Shown here: positions 1-8,715 of the stretch, piece after piece
Position numbering within the stretch: position 1 is the first letter of the stretch
Layout: every line of letters starts with the position of its first letter
Source: a virus
Strand: one strand, 5' to 3'
IMG/VR virus record: IMGVR_UViG_3300009159_002609
Span: 1 to 24,062 of that record
Length of the DNA stretch: 24,062 bases
Made by a program: the position numbers and the translations under genes
Notes under the pieces: generated by a model
Database searches by the model: none
Told to the model about the DNA's origin: nothing
The model's input: the letters and a program-made list of their open reading frames with translations, nothing else

Positions 1-1140
1 GACCAACTACCTATAGACCCTGACAATTTTGCCGGCTTTCATAACTTGCCACGTAAACTAGAGGCACGTAGAACTATGTTGCGAGGACAATGGCCGCAAG
101 GTGGTTGTCAATATTGTCAGCGTATTGAATCGGCAGGCGGCACTAGCGATCGTATGTATCAGTTTAATAGTGGCCGGGAAGGAGAATTGCCGCCACCAGA
201 GTTAAGCACTGACCCCGTTGCTATAGAAGTAACTCCCACTATACTAGAAGTGTACTTTAATAATACTTGTAACATGAGTTGTGTATACTGTAACAGTTGG
301 TTGAGCACCAAGTGGGAAGAAGAGAATAAAAGATTTGGTGCGTTTCATCAAGGAGACGTTAAGTTTGGTTATCCTGTTAAAAATAATCCCAATTACGAAC
401 GTATGCTTGCAGACTTCTGGAAGTATCTAGAAGATCGAGGCCGCCATATACGTTACTTTCAAGTGTTGGGTGGAGAACCTTTCTTTCAACCTGAACTAGA
501 TACCTGTATAGAATTTTGGGATACGCACCCTAATCCTGATTTAACATTTAACATTGTCACTAACTTAAAAGTTAATCCTAAAAAGTTTCGCAAGTATATA
601 GATCGTTTTGAACGTATGGTTGCTGATCAGCATATTAGAAAATTACAGATGTCGTGCAGTCTAGATTGCTGGGGCAAAGAACAAGAATATGTCAGGCAAG
701 GATTAGATTTAACAGAGTGGCAAGAAAATTTTGAGTACATGTTAACTAAAGATTGGATACAGTTATCTATTAATTCAACTATTACCGGATTAACTATTAA
801 GACCATGCCTGAGTTCATTGAAAATCTAGTACGTTGGAATCAAGTTCGCCCTAAAGACAAAACCATACAGTACAGCTTTATGAGTGCTGTACAACCTGTA
901 CAAATGATGCCAGACATATTTGGACCAGGTGCATTTGATCAAGAGTTTGAACAGGTGTTAGAACTTATGCCCCGGGATAGTAGCAGAGAACACTTAGCGG
1001 GTGTATTTAAACAAATTAACAGTAAAACAAGAGATGTAAAACGTATTAATGATTTAAAAGTTTATCTAACTGAATTAGATAGGCGTAGAAATACTAACTG
1101 GAAGGAAACATTTCCTTGGTTAGATCAAGAGTGGACATAA
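1..1140 (+). CDS. Twitch-type radical SAM protein, 5' end outside window
   Basis: The frame is open from the first base, so the gene is truncated upstream and 379 residues are visible. The TTG at 46 is not a convincing start. The radical SAM cluster motif CxxxCxxC is CNMSCVYC (visible residues 90-97), placed after a stretch of the LEVYFNNTCN type. A GGEP-type SAM-binding motif appears as LGGEPFF. An earlier Cys pair, CQYC (36-39), in a GGCQYCQRIESAGGTSDR context is typical of the twitch domain-containing radical SAM proteins of tailed phages and some bacteria. The family uses a [4Fe-4S] cluster and SAM for radical chemistry, but the substrate here is unknown. It is followed after 10 nt by the kinase/nucleotidylyltransferase gene, whose ribosome site AAGGAGA overlaps the end of this gene, so the two are probably co-transcribed. 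Confidence 0.85.
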   Translation, partial: DQLPIDPDNFAGFHNLPRKLEARRTMLRGQWPQGGCQYCQRIESAGGTSDRMYQFNSGREGELPPPELSTDPVAIEVTPTILEVYFNNTCNMSCVYCNSWLSTKWEEENKRFGAFHQGDVKFGYPVKNNPNYERMLADFWKYLEDRGRHIRYFQVLGGEPFFQPELDTCIEFWDTHPNPDLTFNIVTNLKVNPKKFRKYIDRFERMVADQHIRKLQMSCSLDCWGKEQEYVRQGLDLTEWQENFEYMLTKDWIQLSINSTITGLTIKTMPEFIENLVRWNQVRPKDKTIQYSFMSAVQPVQMMPDIFGPGAFDQEFEQVLELMPRDSSREHLAGVFKQINSKTRDVKRINDLKVYLTELDRRRNTNWKETFPWLDQEWT

Positions 1141-1150
1141 GGAGATAAAC

Positions 1151-1984
1151 ATGTCACGTATATTAATAATGGGATTACCTGGATCAGGCAAAACAACCTT
1201 TGCCGGCAAACTAAAAGAGTATTTAGAAGCACATGGCGAAATGAGTTATAGTCGTGCATTGATGCAGGACACTAACTTAAATTGCGAAGTAACTTGGTTT
1301 AATGCCGACGACATTCGCCGCAAGTATAACGATTGGGATTTTAGCAATGAAGGACGCATACGTCAAAGTATTCGTATGTTTCAGTTTAGTATGGAAGCGC
1401 AGGGCGATTATGTTATTTGTGACTTTGTGTGTCCATTGGTTGAAATGCGTAATAACTTTAAAGCAGACTGGACTATCTGGATGGATACAATTGATAGCGG
1501 ACGCTTTGAAGATACCAATAAAGCATTCATTCCACCTGACCACTACGACTTTCGTATTACAGAACAAGATGCAGACAAGTGGGCTTCTTATGTGGGCAAA
1601 CGTATTGTTAAACAGCAACGTCGTCCGCAATTTGACTGGCGTAAAGAAACTGTGCAAATGCTAGGACGTTGGCAACCGTGGCACAAAGGACATCGTGCGC
1701 TGTTTGAACGCCTATTAGAAAAGACAGGACAAGTTATTATTCAAGTGCGTGATGTACAAGGATGGCAAGGCTCAAACCCTTTTGAAGTAGAAAAAGTCAA
1801 AGGCTTTATTAGACGTGACCTTGATCCTTTATATCAAGGCCAGTACGATATACAAGTAGTACCTAACATTGTACACATTGGATGGGGTCGTGGCGTTGGC
1901 TATACATCAGGAGAAGAAACGTTTGATGAGTCAATTACAGACATCAGTGCTACAAAAATTCGTGAAGAAATGGGATTGAGATGA
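1151..1984 (+). CDS. Fused P-loop kinase / nucleotidylyltransferase
   Basis: A 277-residue two-domain protein. The N-terminal part is a P-loop kinase of the adenylylsulfate-kinase (CysC) type: Walker A GLPGSGKT at 8-15, an NADDIRRKY segment near 51-59, and a strand DYVICDF near 86-92. The C-terminal part is a HIGH-type nucleotidylyltransferase with GRWQPWHKGH at 172-181 (HxGH) and ISATKIRE at 265-272, the second signature of that fold. Such fusions occur in tailed phages and resemble NadR-like or APS-kinase-like enzymes. A two-step phosphorylation and nucleotidyl transfer is an inference, and the substrate is unknown. The start follows AAGGAGATAAACATG, a strong ribosome site. The stop overlaps the next start as ATGA at 1981-1984, which suggests translational coupling with the DUF2061 gene. 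Confidence 0.8.
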   Translation: MSRILIMGLPGSGKTTFAGKLKEYLEAHGEMSYSRALMQDTNLNCEVTWFNADDIRRKYNDWDFSNEGRIRQSIRMFQFSMEAQGDYVICDFVCPLVEMRNNFKADWTIWMDTIDSGRFEDTNKAFIPPDHYDFRITEQDADKWASYVGKRIVKQQRRPQFDWRKETVQMLGRWQPWHKGHRALFERLLEKTGQVIIQVRDVQGWQGSNPFEVEKVKGFIRRDLDPLYQGQYDIQVVPNIVHIGWGRGVGYTSGEETFDESITDISATKIREEMGLR

Positions 1985-2187
1985 GTGATACACCAGTTCG
2001 GAGTTTTGCCAAAGCAGTTAGTTGGCGAGTAACTGGTACTGTAGATACGTTTTTAATAGCTTGGCTAATAACAGGGCAACCTGTTATTGCCTTAAGTATT
2101 TCAGCAGTAGAAGTTCTTACAAAGATTATTTTATTTTGGTTCCATGAGCGTGTATGGAACCGCATTGGCTGGGGGCGACAGGAATAG
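1981..2187 (+). CDS. DUF2061 small membrane protein
   Basis: A 68-residue protein with the DUF2061 pattern: SFAKAVSWRVTGTVDT, a hydrophobic segment rich in I, L and W, a second one starting near VIALSISAVEV, then KIILFWFHERVWNRI. Two transmembrane helices are likely. The function is unknown. In bacteria this domain is found next to, or fused with, APS-kinase-type proteins, which fits its position here: it starts inside the stop of the kinase/nucleotidylyltransferase gene (ATGA, 1981-1984). Its 3' end overlaps the convergent glycosyltransferase gene by 62 nt. Confidence is high for the family and low for the role. Confidence 0.8.
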   Translation: MSDTPVRSFAKAVSWRVTGTVDTFLIAWLITGQPVIALSISAVEVLTKIILFWFHERVWNRIGWGRQE

Positions 2188-3340
2188 CTTGTCTGGTATT
2201 CAAGTCTACTGAGTGCGGCTTGTCAAACTCATAGAACCGACTGATGTCGTGAAATCCTTTGATCAAGTGTTGCCATTCTCGACGCAGTACTGTTCCTGAA
2301 GTAAACAACTTATAGTTATGATCTAATATAGGTTGCATACTTAACAGCATGTGCATTAGGTCTTCTTCACTTAGTGCTTTAAGTTTATTTAAAATTTCTG
2401 TCACAGCCCGCATACGCTCAATAGGATCGCTAATAGCATCATATCCTTCGTCCCAGAAATCGCCAAAAGTAATAAATCCATAGTCACGTAGGTATTGTAA
2501 ATTGCCCTGACATCCTAACAGGATGAATGGCATCCTGAGTGCAATAGGCTTAAAGATTTTTTCAGTTAGGTGTGTTTTCTTTTGCCAGTAACAAGTTTCT
2601 GTTACTACAAACAAAAAGCTACTCATTAATTCTTTAGTGGGAGTCAACAACATACTTTGATTAGGTATAGCTTCACCCTCAAAGTCAATACGCAGGTCTG
2701 GCATTGCGGCAATGTTGGTAATAGCTTCTTCAACTAATGCCGGGTCTAGATTTAAATTGTCAATGCCCTTGCGTAGATTTTCATCATACATGCCGCCGTC
2801 GGGGCAATCTTTGCTGTAACTAACATAGCCAAAGTCAAGTAGATCGTTTTTGTACAGTTCGTTAATAAACAAACTGCGATATACTCGCTCATTGCTGGTT
2901 AATCGATTAAGGGTAATATAAATGCTTTTGAGTTGTCTTTCAGCTACGGGTATAATGTTAGGATCAAACTCACACCCGCGGTACCAGTCGCTTGCGGCAA
3001 AGATATGAAAGAAGTAATCCATGTGTGCAAAACCAAAACGTTCGCATATGATATCTTTTTCTTTGCTGTCACGTTCGGTGCTAACTAATATATGTGGTCC
3101 CACAGTATTGTGTTTAATGTAAGCAAACAGTTCTTGGTTGTATGTTGAATGCAGTGGCTCTTGATCATAAAATATAAACAATGGACCGCGACGATTGGGA
3201 GGATCAATATCATTCCTGATAATTTCTATGTTTTCTGGTTGAGTTGATCCAAAAGGATGTAGGTAAAGTACCCTGGCATCTGCTATAATGTCTTTTAGAT
3301 ACGAGTATACGTTATTATAATGATGAGCAATATTATACAT
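2126..3340 (-). CDS. Putative GT-B-like glycosyltransferase
   Basis: A 404-residue protein. Its C-terminal half carries a donor-site-like stretch, TEKIFKPIALRMPFILLG, followed by NLQYLRDYGFITFGDFWDEGYD, the arrangement seen in phage glycosyltransferases related to family GT10 (fucosyltransferase-like) and exostosin-like proteins. The N-terminal half contains FIFYDQEPLH and a Rossmann-like HILVSTERDS segment. The acceptor and donor cannot be read from the sequence. The gene sits beside an aminotransferase and an epimerase, so an amino-sugar donor is plausible. Its ATG shares three bases with the ATG of the divergent 808-residue gene (CATG, 3338-3341). No good Shine-Dalgarno sequence precedes it. 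Its last 62 nt overlap the convergent DUF2061 gene. Confidence 0.6.
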   Translation of the reverse strand: MYNIAHHYNNVYSYLKDIIADARVLYLHPFGSTQPENIEIIRNDIDPPNRRGPLFIFYDQEPLHSTYNQELFAYIKHNTVGPHILVSTERDSKEKDIICERFGFAHMDYFFHIFAASDWYRGCEFDPNIIPVAERQLKSIYITLNRLTSNERVYRSLFINELYKNDLLDFGYVSYSKDCPDGGMYDENLRKGIDNLNLDPALVEEAITNIAAMPDLRIDFEGEAIPNQSMLLTPTKELMSSFLFVVTETCYWQKKTHLTEKIFKPIALRMPFILLGCQGNLQYLRDYGFITFGDFWDEGYDAISDPIERMRAVTEILNKLKALSEEDLMHMLLSMQPILDHNYKLFTSGTVLRREWQHLIKGFHDISRFYEFDKPHSVDLNTRQAIPVAPSQCGSIHAHGTKIK

Positions 3341-5765
3341 GTTTGATGTTTTCTATTATGGGCCTAAGCCTAATCTATTTGAATTTGAGCAACCTGCTGA
3401 CAGCTTAGAAGCTGCCGCGGCATTAACTAGAACTGGCTACTACTGGTATATTTATGGGGGCAATGATTACTCAAACTTTGATTTTGATTATAAAGCATTA
3501 CCCTGGCAAAGTCAATACACGCACTCGTGGCCCAATCAATGGTACCAATATGGCGGTACATATCTAGCACATCCAGATACTGTAGCCAATGATGAATATC
3601 ATTTTCACGAGCAAATGGTTCCAGTAAAACCCAACAAAAATAAGTTTAAAGTTTTACGTGATGTAGAATTTGATTGGTCTTGGGAACCGCACCCGCTGGA
3701 CCCACCTTACATATATGTGTTTGGTAATCAGTGGTATCCTGGTGAGCGTATGCCCACAGTAGAATATCACGCACCAGGTGCTCGAGAACGCAAGTACTTA
3801 GACTATCCACGTGCTACACTACCTGAACGACATGATAACCATTGGCATACTCTAATAGACTGCGAGTGGGATTACTCGTGGGTGCCCGACCCACACGACC
3901 CACCGTACATATATGTATTTGGTAATCAACACTGGGCAGGTGAGCGTAGTGCTAGTGTAGAGTATCATGTGCCTGGCGCAACTGAGCGCAAATTTATACA
4001 AGACTTACGTGCTGAACTAGGTACATTAGATATATTCTTCCTGGACAAGGGTAACGACACAGCACAAACACGTTTTGAAAAACTACAGGCTGTGTATCCT
4101 GCCGTAGTCAAAGTACGCTACATCAACAGCTTGTTAGACACTATACACAGATGTACTACTAAAACCAAAACTAATCGTTTCTGGGTCATCAGCAGTGAGT
4201 ACGACTATACTGGCTTTGACTTTAGCTGGCAACCAGAGCCATGGCAACAAGGCATGACACATGTATTCCCTAGCCAACATCAAAAATGGTCTGATACATT
4301 CTTAATTAACAAGTGGGAATTTGAACGACACGAAGTTTGGGCCAAGAATTTAGAAGAGTTTCCTAACTTAAACTTTGTCGCCAATCAAACAGTCGTCAAG
4401 CCAGACAATACCTATAACATTTACTATGTTGATCATGGCAATCCAGGTAGCCAAGAACAGTATACTGCATTACGCGAACGATTACTCACAGACATTGTCA
4501 AGACACGTTTTGTACACAACTATCTAGATACCTTTAAACGTATTATGTCTACTGCTACCACGGAATACGTATGGATTATTAACAGCATCTGTGAGTATTC
4601 GTTATTTGATTTTACCTGGGAACCTGAGCCGTGGCAAAGTGAAATGATTCACGTATTCCCAAGTGATAGGCAAGACCGTGGAGACACGTTCCGTATACAT
4701 GTAGAATCGTTCAAACAGCAAATGATTGATTTGGAATTACTAGATTGGTTTAATGTTATCAACTACTGCGACGACCAATCAGTACATAGAAAGCCCATAC
4801 CAAGACATCGTTATTATACAGATGACCTAGTGACTGAAATTAAAAACTACAATTTTGAAACTCCTTACGTGCTATTTACTAACCAACCAGATTTACACAT
4901 AGGCATTGCCCCTTGCTTATGGAGTCCAAAAGACCGAGTTGTAATGCGTTGTAGTCGTGCAGGTGCTACTGCGATAGTACCCCGAGATATCAAGGCCAAT
5001 TTGCGTACACAAATATACGATTATCCTTACATTGAGGTGTCGAATTACCAAGTTAACGACTACTTATCCGCCGGTAGATTCCCACAGTTGGACATAGTAT
5101 TCATTAGTAATGGAGAACCAGACGAGCAAAAATGGTATGAGCATACTTGCTATATGAGCAACAATGATGTAAAATGGGTACGTGGAATAAATGGACGAGT
5201 TGCCGCTTATCAAGAAGCCGCACGTCAAAGTGAAACTCCTTGGTTCTTTGCTGTGTTTGCTAAACTAGAAGTTCTGGGCGGGACATTTGATTGGTTTTGG
5301 ATGCCGGACTATTTTCAAGAACCTAAACACTATATCTTTAATGCACTTAATCCTGTAAATGGATTAGAGTACGGACACCAGGGTATGATTGCTTACAACA
5401 AGAATTTAGTGCTGGCCAACAACACGCCTGGCATTGACTTTACCCTGACACAGCCGCATGAGTCGGTGCCTATACTGTCCGGCATAGCACATTTTAATCA
5501 AGATGCCTGGATGACATGGCGTACAGCATTCCGCGAAGTGGTTAAACTAAAATATTTTATGTCTACCGAGCCTACTGTAGAAACTGAACATAGACTCAAT
5601 GTCTGGTGTACAAAAGCAGAAGGCAACTATGCCGATGATTGTTTAGCCGGAGCCAAAGATGCTGTGGCCTATTATAATGAAGTTGGGGGAGACTACGAAA
5701 AGTTAAAACTCAGCTTTGAGTGGGCCTGGTTGCGCGAAAGATTTAATGCAAGTACGCAACAATAG
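3339..5765 (+). CDS. Large modular GT-A-like repeat protein
   Basis: An 808-residue, W/Y/D-rich soluble protein built of repeated modules. A GT-A-like core recurs at about residues 230-330, 358-460 and 584-700, with a shorter version at 1-80. Each begins with a strand such as LDIFFLDKGN, YNIYYVDHGNPG or LDIVFISNGEP, continues through VKVRYINSLLDT-type helices, and ends in a (D/E)Y(S/T)xFDFxWxPEPWQ block followed by HVFPS. Between the first two cores, about residues 103-150 and 167-215 form a tandem pair sharing DPPYIYVFGNQ, GER and VEYHxPGAxERK. The last module may be the catalytic glycosyltransferase and the others degenerate or binding modules; this is inference. Overlaps: 2 nt with the divergent gene at the start and 23 nt with the convergent aminotransferase at the end. 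Confidence 0.6.
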   Translation: MFDVFYYGPKPNLFEFEQPADSLEAAAALTRTGYYWYIYGGNDYSNFDFDYKALPWQSQYTHSWPNQWYQYGGTYLAHPDTVANDEYHFHEQMVPVKPNKNKFKVLRDVEFDWSWEPHPLDPPYIYVFGNQWYPGERMPTVEYHAPGARERKYLDYPRATLPERHDNHWHTLIDCEWDYSWVPDPHDPPYIYVFGNQHWAGERSASVEYHVPGATERKFIQDLRAELGTLDIFFLDKGNDTAQTRFEKLQAVYPAVVKVRYINSLLDTIHRCTTKTKTNRFWVISSEYDYTGFDFSWQPEPWQQGMTHVFPSQHQKWSDTFLINKWEFERHEVWAKNLEEFPNLNFVANQTVVKPDNTYNIYYVDHGNPGSQEQYTALRERLLTDIVKTRFVHNYLDTFKRIMSTATTEYVWIINSICEYSLFDFTWEPEPWQSEMIHVFPSDRQDRGDTFRIHVESFKQQMIDLELLDWFNVINYCDDQSVHRKPIPRHRYYTDDLVTEIKNYNFETPYVLFTNQPDLHIGIAPCLWSPKDRVVMRCSRAGATAIVPRDIKANLRTQIYDYPYIEVSNYQVNDYLSAGRFPQLDIVFISNGEPDEQKWYEHTCYMSNNDVKWVRGINGRVAAYQEAARQSETPWFFAVFAKLEVLGGTFDWFWMPDYFQEPKHYIFNALNPVNGLEYGHQGMIAYNKNLVLANNTPGIDFTLTQPHESVPILSGIAHFNQDAWMTWRTAFREVVKLKYFMSTEPTVETEHRLNVWCTKAEGNYADDCLAGAKDAVAYYNEVGGDYEKLKLSFEWAWLRERFNASTQQ

Positions 5766-6846
5766 ATTCTACTACATGTTCTACTTCGCTGTCTGTTAGT
5801 TCAGGGTAGATAGGTAAACTCAAACACTCTCTAGTAAAAGCACTTGAGCCACGCATAGAATCAGTGGCGTAATCTATGTGATCCCAACCTACAGCGTGTT
5901 CAAACAGGGCTTTGTTATAGTGTATCCTTGTTTCAATGCCCTTGCTTTGTAAGTGTGTTTGTAATCCATGACGCTCAGTCAAGCGTATAACAAACTTATG
6001 CCATGAATGTTCTACATCTTGCCCCGGCAATGGTATATCAAAATAATCAATTAGTTCTTCAACATAAAAATTGGCAATTTCTGTGCGACGTTGTTGCCAT
6101 TGATCGAAGTACTTTAACTTGACTAACATCTGGGCACAGTCTGCTTCTGACATTTTGCTGTTAGTACCTGGGTAGTCGTGATTGTATTCTTTGCCATTGT
6201 TACGCAAATCTAATACCAATGCCGCGGCATGAAGATCATCTGTTAAGACCATGCCGCCGGATCCGTAATTGCTTAGATTCTTTGTAGGGTCAAAACTTAA
6301 TACACTGATATCGCCCAGCTTTCCACTGGGCACTCCTTGGTATGTAGCACCAAACGATTGTGCGGCATCCTCAATGATTTGTATATCGTCATTGAAGAAT
6401 TTGGCAATGTTTTGTAACTTATAGTAGTCTAAGATATTGCCAAACAAGTTAACGTACATGATTGCCGCAATGTTTCCATTCATAGCATAGTCGATACTGT
6501 CTATGTCTAGTAACACACGTTCGTCTACGTCGCAAAACACAGGTTTATTTTTAGCCATCAATACACTATTAATGGTAGCAACAAAACTAACACCGGGAAT
6601 CATAATCTTTTGATCTTCCAATCCCAGAGCCTGTTGTGCAAATATAAGAGCCTGTGTGCCAGAGTTTACTGCTACAGCATACTGACGTTGACAACGTTTT
6701 GCTATTTGAAGTTCAAACTCTCGAGTATACACACCGTCTAATACTTGTCCCGAACGGTACACGCGGTCAGTGGCATCTAACAGTTCATCTCGTAATACAA
6801 GATACTGTTTTTTTAATCCAAAGAATTCTATATCAAATTTTGTCAT
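5743..6846 (-). CDS. DegT/DnrJ/EryC1 (AHBA-type) sugar aminotransferase
   Basis: A PLP-dependent aminotransferase that normally transfers an amino group to a keto-sugar nucleotide. Starting from ATG at 6846 it has 367 residues, a normal length for the family. Seen: FFGLKKQY at the N-terminus, NSGTQAL (61-67), IIEDAAQSFGA with the cofactor Asp at 160, and SFDPTKNLSNYGSGG with the Schiff-base Lys at 189. The frame is open up to 6945, but the extra 33 residues lie inside the epimerase gene and look unlike the family, so I use the inner ATG, which overlaps the epimerase stop by 14 nt. The 3' end overlaps the convergent 808-residue gene by 23 nt. Together with the epimerase it probably builds an amino-sugar donor. 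Confidence 0.9.
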   Translation of the reverse strand: MTKFDIEFFGLKKQYLVLRDELLDATDRVYRSGQVLDGVYTREFELQIAKRCQRQYAVAVNSGTQALIFAQQALGLEDQKIMIPGVSFVATINSVLMAKNKPVFCDVDERVLLDIDSIDYAMNGNIAAIMYVNLFGNILDYYKLQNIAKFFNDDIQIIEDAAQSFGATYQGVPSGKLGDISVLSFDPTKNLSNYGSGGMVLTDDLHAAALVLDLRNNGKEYNHDYPGTNSKMSEADCAQMLVKLKYFDQWQQRRTEIANFYVEELIDYFDIPLPGQDVEHSWHKFVIRLTERHGLQTHLQSKGIETRIHYNKALFEHAVGWDHIDYATDSMRGSSAFTRECLSLPIYPELTDSEVEHVVESIVAYLH

Positions 6847-7807
6847 GCCAATATGGTGATTCAGTAAACCATCGATAATATTTGTTGAAGCCTTCCTCAA
6901 CTCCCACCGCAGGCCTGTATCCCAGGACCTGAACGGCACGCTCAATACTTAATCTTCCACGTGATGGAAAGTCTAAGTCCTTGCCGCGTATTTCTATAGT
7001 GCCGCTACCTGCTATACGAATAATAAGTTCTGCGGCTTCTGTAAGATTGTGTGTATATGGATCACTGCGAGTAATATTGAAAACTTGGTTGTTGGCTTCT
7101 GATTTAGTTGCACACAACACAATACCTTGTGCAGTATCTTCTACATAGGTAAAATCCAATACTTCTCCGGCACCGTTAACTTTAAGTACACGACCTTGTA
7201 TAGCAGATAGCATAAACTTACTGACCACACGATCGTTAACATCATACTCACCGTACACAGCACTGGGACGAACGATAACATGATCAAAGCAACCACGACG
7301 TGTGTAATCTTCAACTAATTTCTCGCCCATGTATTTCATAATGCCATATTGTCCAATTGGGTCGCATACAGCATCTTCAGTTACGCCATTAAAAAAGGTA
7401 CCGTAGACCATACTGCTACTTACATAAACAAACTTGGGAATTTTATAGCGTTTGGTAAGTTCTAATAGATTAACCAATCCAGTACCCATTACTTCTGCAC
7501 CCCACACAGGGTCAGCACTGACTACTTTTTGTCTTGGAAAACTGGCTAGATGTATAACTGCATCTGTTTTAGATGCAAAATTACCGAAGAATTCTTTAAC
7601 ACGTTCATGCCCACATAAATCTATGTGATGTACACTAGCATCAATGCGTCTTGTTCTAGCATCGTATAGATACGCTAATTCATCTTTTGGCACAAAACCA
7701 TAATCAGTTACGTTGTCTAAAATAAAACAATCATGACCTTGCGCTTCTAACTGACGTACTACATTATGCCCAATGAATCCAGCACCACCAGTTACAATGA
7801 ATTTCAT
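6833..7807 (-). CDS. NAD-dependent sugar-nucleotide epimerase/dehydratase (extended SDR)
   Basis: A 324-residue Rossmann protein with GGAGFIG (7-13) for NAD(P) binding, an acidic D31 at the end of the second strand (ILDNVTDYG), a YVSSSMVYG strand with the catalytic Ser region at 130-132, and YGIMK (154-158) giving the YxxxK pair. Length and motifs fit the UDP-glucose 4-epimerase/dTDP-glucose dehydratase group; the exact sugar is not readable. It overlaps thyA upstream by ATGA (7804-7807) and the aminotransferase downstream by 14 nt, so the three are probably translated from one message. Its keto or epimerised product could feed the aminotransferase. Confidence 0.9.
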   Translation of the reverse strand: MKFIVTGGAGFIGHNVVRQLEAQGHDCFILDNVTDYGFVPKDELAYLYDARTRRIDASVHHIDLCGHERVKEFFGNFASKTDAVIHLASFPRQKVVSADPVWGAEVMGTGLVNLLELTKRYKIPKFVYVSSSMVYGTFFNGVTEDAVCDPIGQYGIMKYMGEKLVEDYTRRGCFDHVIVRPSAVYGEYDVNDRVVSKFMLSAIQGRVLKVNGAGEVLDFTYVEDTAQGIVLCATKSEANNQVFNITRSDPYTHNLTEAAELIIRIAGSGTIEIRGKDLDFPSRGRLSIERAVQVLGYRPAVGVEEGFNKYYRWFTESPYWHDKI

Positions 7808-8715
7808 ACTGCCATCTCAGCTCGAATTGCATCGTGTGATTGATAGCCCACAAGTTGAATATCACTCATGGTAAACTGGGCGATATCTCGTACAGTCTTA
7901 TTAAGGAAAAGTTGTGACGCAGGTAATGGTTCACGGGTTAATTGTTCTTTTACCTGCTCTACATGATTTAAGTATATGTGTGCGTCGCCTAAGCAGTGAA
8001 CAAACTCCCCCACATCTAAGTCACACAAATGAGCTATAATATGTGTAAGCAAACTATAGCTCGCGATGTTAAAAGGTACACCTAAAAACATGTCACAACT
8101 TCTTTGGTACATCTGACAACTTAACTTTCTGTCGTTACTAACATAAAACTGTGCAAAAGCATGGCACGGCGGCAGGGCCATTTGATCTAGTTCACCGGGG
8201 TTCCATGCGGATAGTATGTGTCGTCGTCCGTGTGGTTCTTTCTTAATACCTTCGATTAACTTGGTTAATTGATCGGTTTCTTTAATATGCAGGGTGCCAC
8301 CGCGATTGAAACGATTACCAAAATCATCTTGATAAGTTTCTTTCTTATGCTCAACTGGTGTGCGCCAATGGCGCCACTGTACTCCGTACACACGACCTAG
8401 GTCGCCATCAAATTTAGCCTTGGGTTTCCAGTAGTCAGCTAGAGCATTTGGAGTCCAGATAGTAGTCTTGCCATCTGCTGTACCATGAGTAATTTCTGCT
8501 AGCCTACGTTCATCGCCTGAGCCTTCAATCATCCATAATAACTCGCCCACACAGGCACGCCATGCTAGTTTTTTAGTAGTTATTGCGGGAAATGATTCTG
8601 CTAGATTGTATCGCTGTTGCATACCGAACAGGCTAATAGTGCCCACACCGGTACGATCGTCTTTGACTTGACCTTGCTCAAGTACTTGTTTTAATGCGTT
8701 TAAATAAACCTTCAT
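7804..8715 (-). CDS. thyA: Thymidylate synthase
   Basis: Methylates dUMP to dTMP using methylene-tetrahydrofolate. From ATG at 8715 it has 303 residues. Seen: DRTGVGT (20-26) with the phosphate-binding Arg, catalytic Cys184 in LPPCHAFAQFYV, QRSCDMFLGVPFNIASYSLL (204-223), and DAHIYLNHVEQV near 244-255. The Asn in PFNIASY (216) is the residue that sets dUMP specificity, so this is a true thymidylate synthase and not a dCMP hydroxymethylase. It is longer than the roughly 264-residue E. coli enzyme; part of the extra length lies around residues 115-145. The frame is open to 8757, but MKVYLNALKQV is the normal N-terminus. It overlaps folA by 38 nt and the epimerase by 4 nt. Confidence 0.96.
   Translation of the reverse strand: MKVYLNALKQVLEQGQVKDDRTGVGTISLFGMQQRYNLAESFPAITTKKLAWRACVGELLWMIEGSGDERRLAEITHGTADGKTTIWTPNALADYWKPKAKFDGDLGRVYGVQWRHWRTPVEHKKETYQDDFGNRFNRGGTLHIKETDQLTKLIEGIKKEPHGRRHILSAWNPGELDQMALPPCHAFAQFYVSNDRKLSCQMYQRSCDMFLGVPFNIASYSLLTHIIAHLCDLDVGEFVHCLGDAHIYLNHVEQVKEQLTREPLPASQLFLNKTVRDIAQFTMSDIQLVGYQSHDAIRAEMAV

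Noticed and set aside
6847-6945. Longer N-terminus for the DegT aminotransferase
   Set aside because: The extra 33 residues lie in the epimerase gene in another frame and do not look like the family start; the inner ATG is natural.
8678-8715. dCMP hydroxymethylase instead of thymidylate synthase
   Set aside because: The substrate-setting residue is Asn in PFNIASY, which fits dUMP.
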